From positions 1 to 6,039 of the forward strand of contig CAYGWP010000240.1 in NCBI GenBank assembly GCA_964353455.1: a stretch of 6,039 nucleotides of DNA. Direction: 5' to 3'. The position numbers and the translations under genes were made by a program. Position 1 is the first letter of the stretch; every line of letters starts with the position of its first letter. The notes under the pieces are model-generated. The model was given only the letters and a program-made list of their open reading frames with translations, had not been told where the DNA came from and made no database searches. The stretch comes from CAYGWP01 sp964353455 (GTDB lineage Bacteria; Planctomycetota; Phycisphaerae; FEN-1346). Shown piece by piece: positions 1 to 5,188 of this stretch.

Positions 1-1
1 C

Positions 2-829
2 CGCCAGAAGACCGACAAGGGCTACGTCATCGGCGTCAACCCGGACGGGCCGACGGACCACACCGTGCCGGTCCTGCGGGTGGACGGCGACGACGGACGC
101 CTGCGGGCCGTCGTCCTCCTGTACGCCTGCCACAACACCACGCTGGGCGGTAACGTCTATGAGATTCACGGCGACTACGCGGGGTTCGCGGAGTCGGCCC
201 TTGAGGCCCGCCACCCCGGCGCGGCAGCGATGTTTATGATGGGCTGCGGCGGGGACGCCAACCCCCATCCGCGCGGGACGGTGGACCTGGCGCGCCAGCA
301 CGGAGAGACCGTGGCGGGGGCGGTGGACGCAGTCCTCTCGGGCGCGATGCGGCCGGTACACGGGCCGCTTCGGACGGCCTTCGGCACCGTGGCCCTGCCG
401 TTTGCCCCGCCGCCGGCCCGGGAAGCCCTCGAGGCGCAGACGACGGACAAGAACCAGTTCGTGCAGTGGCACGCCAAGGAACTCCTGGCCATCCTCGACC
501 GCGACGGCCGGCTGCCCGCGACGTATCCGGCGCCTGTCCAGGTCTGGCGGTTCGGCAAGGAGATGATGATCGTCGCCTTGGGCGGCGAGGTGGTCGTCGA
601 TTACGCATTGCGCCTCAAGAAGGAACTCGGGCCGGGCGGCGTGTGGGTGGCCGGCTACTGCAATGACGTCTTCGCCTACGTGCCGTCGCGGCGAGTCCTG
701 GAGGAGGGCGGGTACGAGGCCGGCGGGGCAATGACCTACTACGGCCATCCCGGACCGTTTGCGACGGAGGTTGAGGAGGTCCTGGTCCGCGGGGTCCACG
801 ACCTTGTCGGGCAGGTGCGAGGGCGGTAG
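2..829 (+). CDS. Neutral/alkaline non-lysosomal ceramidase-family protein, C-terminal part (5'-truncated)
   Basis: The reading frame is open from the first full codon, so the gene starts before the window. The GTG at 65 is an internal valine, because conserved family sequence (NPDGP, visible residues 13-17) lies before it. Visible length is 275 residues; family members of this short bacterial type usually exceed 400. Ceramidase-like landmarks in order: YACHNTTL with His44, matching a zinc-ligand histidine; HGDYAGF (56-61); GCGGDANP (81-88), at the place of the nucleophile motif; GGEVVVDY with Glu196 and GYCNDVFAY (218-226), matching the region of the late Glu/Tyr zinc ligands. Classical ceramidases hydrolyse the N-acyl bond of ceramide outside the cytoplasm. 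Here the nucleophile serine of the xGDxSPN-type motif is replaced by Asn87, so true ceramidase activity is doubtful; another amide or ester substrate is possible. The N-terminal signal and first zinc histidine are off-window. The family call is firm, the substrate unknown. Confidence 0.85.
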   Translation, partial: RQKTDKGYVIGVNPDGPTDHTVPVLRVDGDDGRLRAVVLLYACHNTTLGGNVYEIHGDYAGFAESALEARHPGAAAMFMMGCGGDANPHPRGTVDLARQHGETVAGAVDAVLSGAMRPVHGPLRTAFGTVALPFAPPPAREALEAQTTDKNQFVQWHAKELLAILDRDGRLPATYPAPVQVWRFGKEMMIVALGGEVVVDYALRLKKELGPGGVWVAGYCNDVFAYVPSRRVLEEGGYEAGGAMTYYGHPGPFATEVEEVLVRGVHDLVGQVRGR

Positions 830-846
830 TCCACGGGCCGGAAACG
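826..846 (+). repeat. Direct repeat copy 1 (21 bp)
   Basis: This 21-bp segment matches positions 918-938 at 19 of 21 bases, 92 bp downstream. Both copies begin GTAGTCC and end GGAAACG, with single mismatches at the 8th and 14th bases. Copy 1 includes the TAG stop codon of the ceramidase-like gene (827-829). A GC-rich hairpin follows at 859-886. Its function is unknown; it could be a unit of a dispersed intergenic repeat family or the trace of a local duplication. Confidence 0.6.
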
Positions 847-858
847 TCGCGCTACTTT

Positions 859-886
859 GCGCGGCGGGTCTCCTGACCCGCCGCGC
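859..886. repeat. Perfect 12-bp inverted repeat (hairpin), possible terminator or dispersed element
   Basis: Arms GCGCGGCGGGTC (859-870) and GACCCGCCGCGC (875-886) are perfectly complementary around a TCCT loop. The hairpin begins 29 bp after the stop codon of the ceramidase-like gene, a suitable place for transcription termination. It has no T-tract after it, so it is not a standard intrinsic terminator. Its symmetry and its place beside a direct repeat also fit a REP-like intergenic palindrome. Confidence 0.6.
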
Positions 887-917
887 CACCCGCCAGCGAC
901 CAGGTTGCATTGCAGTA

Positions 918-938
918 GTAGTCCGCGGGCGGGAAACG
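918..938 (+). repeat. Direct repeat copy 2 (21 bp)
   Basis: This is the second copy of the 21-bp repeat at 826-846 (19/21 identical). A small 5-bp stem (943-947 with 952-956, loop CGAT), a 10-bp palindrome (963-972) and a 9-bp hairpin (980-1002) follow it. The order 'repeat then GC-rich palindrome' is thus seen twice in the gap, although the sequences after the repeats differ. Confidence 0.6.
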
Positions 939-962
939 GCTTGCGGCCGATGCCGCGGGCTG

Positions 963-972
963 ATAGTACTAT
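963..972. promoter_or_regulatory. 10-bp perfect palindrome ATAGTACTAT, possible operator
   Basis: ATAGTACTAT reads the same on both strands and is an AT-rich island in very GC-rich surroundings, about 60 bp before the start of the aminotransferase gene. It overlaps the palindromic hexamer ATGCAT (971-976), which recurs at 1015-1020. The location suits a promoter or repressor-binding site, but no convincing -35/-10 pair could be assigned, so this is only a candidate. Confidence 0.3.
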
Positions 973-979
973 GCATCAG

Positions 980-1002
980 TGCCCCGCCCGGTCGGCGGGG
1001 CA
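980..1002. repeat. 9-bp inverted repeat (hairpin) in the leader of the aminotransferase gene
   Basis: Arms TGCCCCGCC (980-988) and GGCGGGGCA (994-1002) pair perfectly around a 5-base loop, CGGTC. The structure ends 18 bp before the Shine-Dalgarno of the next gene. It has no following T-run. It could act in the 5' leader or be a second palindromic intergenic element; the sequence alone does not decide. Confidence 0.5.
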
Positions 1003-1020
1003 AGGCGGCGCATAATGCAT

Positions 1021-1027
1021 AAGGAGG
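1021..1027 (+). promoter_or_regulatory. Strong Shine-Dalgarno for the aminotransferase gene
   Basis: AAGGAGG, a near-full anti-SD match, lies 6 bp before the ATG at 1034. It fixes that start and places the twin-arginine motif at the very N-terminus of the product. Confidence 0.8.
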
Positions 1028-1033
1028 ACGGTC

Positions 1034-2368
1034 ATGGACAGCGGACTGACGCGTCGGAAGTTTCTGGCGGCCGCCTCGGCGGCCGGGGCGGGGTTGACGC
1101 TGGCAGGCAGGTCCGCCGGCGCCGAGGAGGACAAACCGGCGCTCCTGGGCGGCAAGCCCGTGCGCGCGCAAGGCTTCCCGTCCTGGCCCAGGGTGACCCC
1201 GCCCGACGAAAAGGCCGTCATGGAGGTCGTGCGCAGCGGCCGCTGGTACCGCGGCCGCTCGGTAGAACGGTTCGAGGAGGAATACGCGAAACTCAACGGG
1301 GCCAAGTACTGCGTGGCCACCTCCAGCGGCACCAGCGCCCTGTACACGTCGCTGGGGGCCTTCGGGGTCGGGCCGGGTGACGAGGTGATCGTGCCGCCGT
1401 ACACCTTTTTGGCCACGGTCACCGTCGCCCTGCTGCACTATGCCATGCCCGTCTTCGTTGACTCCGACCGCGAGACGTTCCAGATGGACCCGGGGAAGCT
1501 CGATGCGGCGATCACCGACCGCACGGCCGCGATCATCCCCGTGCACATCGGCGGGTATGCGGCCGACATGGACAGCATCCTCGCCATCGCCAAGAAGCGG
1601 AACGTGCCTGTGATCGAGGACGCCTGCCAGGCCCACCTCGGTCAGTGGCGCGGCCGTGGCCTGGGAAGCTGGGGCACCACCGGATGCTTCAGTTTCCAGG
1701 TGAGCAAGAACCTCCCTTCCGGCGAAGGCGGGGCCATCCTGACCAACGACGAGCCGACGGCCAACAAGTGCTTCGCCTTCCACAACTGCTGCCGAAAACG
1801 AAGCGGCGCCGGCTCTGGCTTCACGTATGAGGGCGGGCAGAACACCAACGCCCGCATGACCGAATTTCAGGCCGCCCTGCTCCTGAGCCAGATGAACGGC
1901 TTGGAGGAGCGGGCCAACACCCGCCACGAGAACGCCCAGTACCTGACGAGCATGCTCCGCGAGATCCCGGGCATCCTTCCCGCGCGCCTGTACGAGGGCT
2001 GCACGCGCAGCGCCTACCACCTCTACATGTTCCGCTACCAGCCGGAGAAGTTCGCCAACCTGCGCCGGGCGAACTTCCTCCGAGCGCTCAACGCAGAGGG
2101 AATTCCCTGCTCCGCCGGCTACAGCCCCTTGAACAAGGCGGGGTTCATCCAGGACGCCCTGAACTCGCGTTCGTACGTGCGGGTTTACGGCAAGGCGGCC
2201 ATCGAGCAGTGGGCGGATCGCAACCGCTGCCCCGAGAACGACAAACTCTGCGAGGAGGGGTGCTGGATGACACAGAACATCTTGCTGGGCACGCGGACCG
2301 ACATGGACCAGATCGCCGCGGCGTTCCGCAAGGTCCAGAAGCACGCCGCGGACCTGCTGCGGGCCTGA
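1034..2368 (+). CDS. DegT/DnrJ/EryC1/StrS-family PLP aminotransferase with Tat signal peptide
   Basis: The 444-residue product is a fold-type I, PLP-dependent aminotransferase of the sugar/aminocyclitol class (StrS and AHBA synthase relatives), which moves an amino group onto a keto-sugar or keto-cyclitol. Landmarks: SSGTSAL (97-103), phosphate/PLP contact; PPYTFLATV (121-129); VIEDACQAHLG (193-203) with Asp196 for the pyridine nitrogen; SFQVSKNLPSGEGG (220-233) with Lys225 as the Schiff-base lysine; CPENDKLCEEG and QNILLG near the C-terminus. The active site looks intact. Unusually, the N-terminus is TRRKFL (6-11), followed by an Ala/Gly-rich stretch and a likely cut after SAGA (about residue 30). 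This is a Tat signal, and Tat can export folded, cofactor-loaded enzymes. The gene has a strong Shine-Dalgarno, and its TGA overlaps the ATG at 2368 ahead of the downstream oxidoreductase gene. The exact substrate cannot be read from sequence. Family call is firm, export probable. Confidence 0.9.
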   Translation: MDSGLTRRKFLAAASAAGAGLTLAGRSAGAEEDKPALLGGKPVRAQGFPSWPRVTPPDEKAVMEVVRSGRWYRGRSVERFEEEYAKLNGAKYCVATSSGTSALYTSLGAFGVGPGDEVIVPPYTFLATVTVALLHYAMPVFVDSDRETFQMDPGKLDAAITDRTAAIIPVHIGGYAADMDSILAIAKKRNVPVIEDACQAHLGQWRGRGLGSWGTTGCFSFQVSKNLPSGEGGAILTNDEPTANKCFAFHNCCRKRSGAGSGFTYEGGQNTNARMTEFQAALLLSQMNGLEERANTRHENAQYLTSMLREIPGILPARLYEGCTRSAYHLYMFRYQPEKFANLRRANFLRALNAEGIPCSAGYSPLNKAGFIQDALNSRSYVRVYGKAAIEQWADRNRCPENDKLCEEGCWMTQNILLGTRTDMDQIAAAFRKVQKHAADLLRA

Positions 2369-2370
2369 TG

Positions 2371-2375
2371 GGAGG
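2371..2375 (+). promoter_or_regulatory. Shine-Dalgarno that favours the GTG start at 2380
   Basis: GGAGG lies 4 bp before GTG 2380. The alternative ATG at 2368, which overlaps the upstream stop as TGATG, has no Shine-Dalgarno of its own and would place this one inside the gene. Both starts are in frame and differ by four residues. Confidence 0.5.
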
Positions 2376-2379
2376 CGAC

Positions 2380-3813
2380 GTGATCCGCCAGGGGCTCGGG
2401 TGGCGGCTGGGGGCGCCGGCGCTGCTGGCGGCGACGACGGTCTTCGGGGCCGTCGCAGAGCCGGCGCCGCCGCGGGACGTCTGCCTGATGACCTTGGACC
2501 CGGGGCACTTCCATGCGGCACTGATGTACAAGGATATGTTGCCGGGCGTTTCGCCGCGCACCTACGTGTATGCGCCGCTCGGACCGGACCTCCTCTGCCA
2601 CCTTCAGCGGATGGCCCGCTTCAACAGCCGTCCCGAAAACCCCACCGCGTGGGAACTGCGCGTCTATGCCGGCCCCGACCCGCTGGGGCGGATGCTAACG
2701 GAACGCCCCGGCAACGTCGTGGTCCTGTCGGGCCGGAACCGCGAGAAAATCGGCCGCATCCTGGCCTCCGTCGAGGCCGGCATCCACGTCCTGGCGGACA
2801 AGCCGTGGATCATCGAGGCCGCGCACCTGCCCCTGCTGGAGCGCGCCCTGGATGCCGCCGCCGAGCGGGGCGTCGTCGCCTACGACGCCATGACCCAGCG
2901 GTTCGAGGTCTCGTGTCTCCTCCAGAGGGAACTCGTCTGCGCGCCGGACGTCTTCGGCGCGCCGCTGGCGGGGTCCGAGGCCGAACCCGCCGTCCGGATG
3001 GAGAGCCTCCATCACCTGCTGAAAGAGGTGGCGGGCGCGGTGAACCTGCGCCCCGCGTGGTTCTTCCGTTTCGCCGAGCAGGGCGAGGGCCTCACGGACG
3101 TCGGCACGCACCTGGTGGACCTCGTCCAGTGGACGCTCTTTCCGGATCAGCCGATAGACTGCCGCGCCGACGTCCGCGTCCTCGGCGGCGCGCGGTGGCC
3201 GACGGCCCTGTCGCGCGCCGAGTTCCAGCGCGTGACGGGCGAGGCTGACTTCCCCGGCTATCTTAAGGCCGCAGTGAAGGACGGCCGCCTCGACTACTAC
3301 TGCAACAACACCGTCCACTACGCGCTGCGGGGCATCCACGTCCGGATCGACGTCCTGTGGAACTTCGAGGCGCCGCCCGGCGGCGCCGACACGGAACTGG
3401 CCGTCTTCCGCGGCAGCCGGTCACGCGTGGAGGTGCGACAGGGCAAAGAGGAGAAGTTCGTGCCGGGACTCTACGTCGTGCCGAACCGCTCCGATGACAA
3501 GGCAGCCGTGGCGGAGGCGCTGCGGCGCAAGGTCGATGCGCTCCAGGCGGCGTACCCCGGCGTGGCTGTCGAGGACGAGGGCGAGCGCCTCCACGTCATC
3601 ATCCCGGCGGCGCTTCGCGTCGGCCACGAGGCCCACTTCGCCCTGCTGGCCGCCCGATTCCTGGGCTACGTGAGAAACCCGAGGACCCTGCCGGCCTGGG
3701 AAAAGCCCAACATGCTGGCCAAGTACTACGTCACTACCCGGGGCGTGGAACTGGCCCGGTGCGGCGGCGAACCGGTCGGCCAGGGCCGCCCTGGCGAACC
3801 GGCGAAACCCTGA
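2380..3813 (+). CDS. Exported Gfo/Idh/MocA-like oxidoreductase ('putative oxidoreductase C-terminal' type)
   Basis: The product is 477 residues from GTG 2380 (481 from ATG 2368). The open frame extends back to 2209 but there it lies within the upstream gene and is not coding. Residues 1-26 form a signal peptide: basic start (MIRQGLGWR), hydrophobic core (ALLAATTVFGAVA), likely cut AVA|EP. It lacks an RR pair, so it is Sec-type. The mature part matches a planctomycete/Bacteroidetes group of Gfo/Idh/MocA proteins: LDPGHFHAAL (39-48), VYAPLGPDL (63-71), GNVVVLSG (111-118), ADKPW (139-143, equivalent to the family EKP motif), and TDVGTHLVDLVQW (239-251, the conserved catalytic His/Asp region), then an alpha/beta C-terminal domain. 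Classical members oxidise or reduce sugars and cyclitols with NAD(P). The first strand here is followed by DPGHFHAA rather than GxGxxG, so dinucleotide binding is uncertain. Its place directly after an aminotransferase suggests a shared substrate path. Confidence 0.85.
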   Translation: MIRQGLGWRLGAPALLAATTVFGAVAEPAPPRDVCLMTLDPGHFHAALMYKDMLPGVSPRTYVYAPLGPDLLCHLQRMARFNSRPENPTAWELRVYAGPDPLGRMLTERPGNVVVLSGRNREKIGRILASVEAGIHVLADKPWIIEAAHLPLLERALDAAAERGVVAYDAMTQRFEVSCLLQRELVCAPDVFGAPLAGSEAEPAVRMESLHHLLKEVAGAVNLRPAWFFRFAEQGEGLTDVGTHLVDLVQWTLFPDQPIDCRADVRVLGGARWPTALSRAEFQRVTGEADFPGYLKAAVKDGRLDYYCNNTVHYALRGIHVRIDVLWNFEAPPGGADTELAVFRGSRSRVEVRQGKEEKFVPGLYVVPNRSDDKAAVAEALRRKVDALQAAYPGVAVEDEGERLHVIIPAALRVGHEAHFALLAARFLGYVRNPRTLPAWEKPNMLAKYYVTTRGVELARCGGEPVGQGRPGEPAKP

Positions 3814-3818
3814 GGAGG
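3812..3818 (+). promoter_or_regulatory. Shine-Dalgarno for the propeller gene
   Basis: GAGGAGG overlaps the TGA stop of the oxidoreductase gene (3811-3813) and sits 11 bp before ATG 3830. A second in-frame ATG at 3833 is 14 bp away, so 3830 is preferred. The overlap with the previous stop supports translation from one transcript. Confidence 0.55.
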
Positions 3819-3829
3819 CTCGCGACCAC

Positions 3830-5188
3830 ATGATGCGCGCAATGCTCCCGTGCGGGTTGTTCCTGGTGCTCCTGGCGACGGCGTTGGTCGCCGCGGCGAC
3901 CGGACTGGCGGCGTCCGGCCGATTGACGGCCCGCATCTACAATTCCGGGTTCCCCCTCGCCCACGACACGTACAACGGCATGGGCACAGGCAGCGACGGA
4001 AAGATTTACTACGTCCTCTCGTCGCAGTCCCACGAGGTCGGCGCCCAGATGTATTCATACGACCCCGCCACGGACACGGTCCGCCACCTGGGCGACCTGA
4101 CGGAGGCCTGCGGCGAAAAGGGCCGCAAGACCATCGTCCAGGGCAAGTCCCACGTCACCTTCATCGAGTGCGGCGGCAAACTATACTTCGCCACGCACGT
4201 CGGCTACTACTCCATCATCGATGGCATGGAGAAGATCGGCACGCCGCCGGAGGGGTTCAAGCCGTATCCGGGCGGCCACTTCCTCGCGTACGACATGGCC
4301 ACCGGCAAGTTCGAGGACCTGGCCCTTGCTCCCCACGGCGAGGGAATCCTGTCGATGACGATGGACACCCGCCGCGGCCGGCTCTACGGCCTGACGTGGC
4401 CCACCGGCTATTTCCTCCGCTACGACCTGGCGACGAAGGACCTGAAGAACCTCGGCCCCACCGCCCGCCTGGGCGAGAACGGCAAGGGCGACCAGTACCG
4501 CACCCTCTGCCGGTCCCTCGTCGTCGATTCGCGCGACGGCTCCTGCTACTTCACCACCGGCGACGGCGACATCATCCGCTACCGCTGCGACCGCGAGACA
4601 ATCGAGAAGGTCGAGGGCGAGGACATGAGGAAGGACTACTTCGGCCTCTACGACCCCACGTCGCCCGGCCACATGGGTTACAACTGGCGCCAAACCGTCT
4701 GGTGCGAACCGGAGGGGGCCGCGTACGGCGTCCACGGGAACTCCGGGTATCTGTTCCGCTTCGATCCCGGCTGGCCGCGCGTCGACGTCCTCGAGCGCCT
4801 CACCAGCCTGCCCTCGAAACGCAGCGGCATGTTCGACCAGTTCAGTTACGGGTACCTGGGCTTCGCCCTCGGCCCTGACGGGCGGACGCTGCATTACCTG
4901 ACGGGCGGGCCGGTTTACGTGGGCGGCAGGCGCGTCTCCGGCAAGGCCGCCACCGCCATGGGCGAGTCCAAGGGCATCGAGAACCTGCACCTGGTGACCT
5001 ACGACATCCCGACGGGCCGGTACACCGACCACGGCCCCATCTTTCTCGGGCAAGGCGAGCGGCTGGCCTACGTCAACTCAATCGCCGTCGGCAAGGACGG
5101 GAGCGTGTACACCCTGTCGCGGATCACGGAGAACGGCAAAACCCGCACGGACCTCATCCGCATCCAGGGGCCGTTCACGGGCAAGTAG
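3830..5188 (+). CDS. Secreted beta-propeller protein of unknown function
   Basis: The 452-residue product has an N-terminal signal peptide: MMRAM, a hydrophobic core at about 6-24 (LPCGLFLVLLATALVAAA), likely cut near LAA|SG (residue 28). The rest consists of recurring blade-like units in which a Gly-x-x-Tyr strand is followed by a YD-type turn and a strand: GKIYYV (57), GKLYFATH (116), GRLYGLTW (183), GSCYFTTG (237), GAAYGVHG (296), GRTLHYLTGG (351) and GSVYTLSR (424). The turns include YSYDPATDTV, LAYDMATGKF, LRYDLATKDL, FRFDPGW and VTYDIPTGRY. Seven units suggest a seven-bladed propeller. Such folds serve as ligand-binding scaffolds, lactonases, lyases or oligosaccharide-binding proteins; no catalytic signature specific to one of these was recognised. 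The gene follows the oxidoreductase by 16 bp, so it is probably part of the same operon and compartment. It ends 14 bp inside the end of the converging gene. The fold call is good, the function open. Confidence 0.8.
   Translation: MMRAMLPCGLFLVLLATALVAAATGLAASGRLTARIYNSGFPLAHDTYNGMGTGSDGKIYYVLSSQSHEVGAQMYSYDPATDTVRHLGDLTEACGEKGRKTIVQGKSHVTFIECGGKLYFATHVGYYSIIDGMEKIGTPPEGFKPYPGGHFLAYDMATGKFEDLALAPHGEGILSMTMDTRRGRLYGLTWPTGYFLRYDLATKDLKNLGPTARLGENGKGDQYRTLCRSLVVDSRDGSCYFTTGDGDIIRYRCDRETIEKVEGEDMRKDYFGLYDPTSPGHMGYNWRQTVWCEPEGAAYGVHGNSGYLFRFDPGWPRVDVLERLTSLPSKRSGMFDQFSYGYLGFALGPDGRTLHYLTGGPVYVGGRRVSGKAATAMGESKGIENLHLVTYDIPTGRYTDHGPIFLGQGERLAYVNSIAVGKDGSVYTLSRITENGKTRTDLIRIQGPFTGK

Noticed and set aside
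65..829. GTG at 65 as the true start of the ceramidase-like gene
   Set aside because: The frame is open to the window edge and residues upstream (NPDGP) belong to the conserved family sequence, so the gene is simply truncated by the window.
859..886. Intrinsic (rho-independent) terminator after the ceramidase-like gene
   Set aside because: The stem is strong but no T-tract follows, so it is listed as an inverted repeat rather than a terminator.
826..938. CRISPR array
   Set aside because: There are only two imperfect 21-bp copies separated by 71 bp that itself contains a hairpin. No regular repeat-spacer series and no cas gene is present.
941..969. Possible sigma70-type promoter, TTGCGG with 17-bp spacing to TAGTAC
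   Set aside because: Each hexamer matches only three of six consensus bases. This is too weak to report as a promoter.
2209..2367. N-terminal extension of the oxidoreductase back to 2209
   Set aside because: This stretch lies inside the well-supported aminotransferase gene in another frame, and the signal peptide only makes sense from 2368 or 2380.
2400..3248. 282-codon plus-strand frame overlapping the oxidoreductase gene
   Set aside because: Its translation is Arg/Gly/Pro/Ala-rich without domain features, typical of a shifted frame of GC-rich coding DNA.
3850..4878. 342-codon plus-strand frame overlapping the propeller gene
   Set aside because: It is very Arg/Pro/His-rich and has no family resemblance; it is a frame shadow.
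4181..5053. 290-codon open frame on the minus strand
   Set aside because: It is antisense to the propeller gene, which has a signal peptide and repeated blade motifs. Long antisense frames are expected in GC-rich coding DNA, and its translation shows no recognisable domain.
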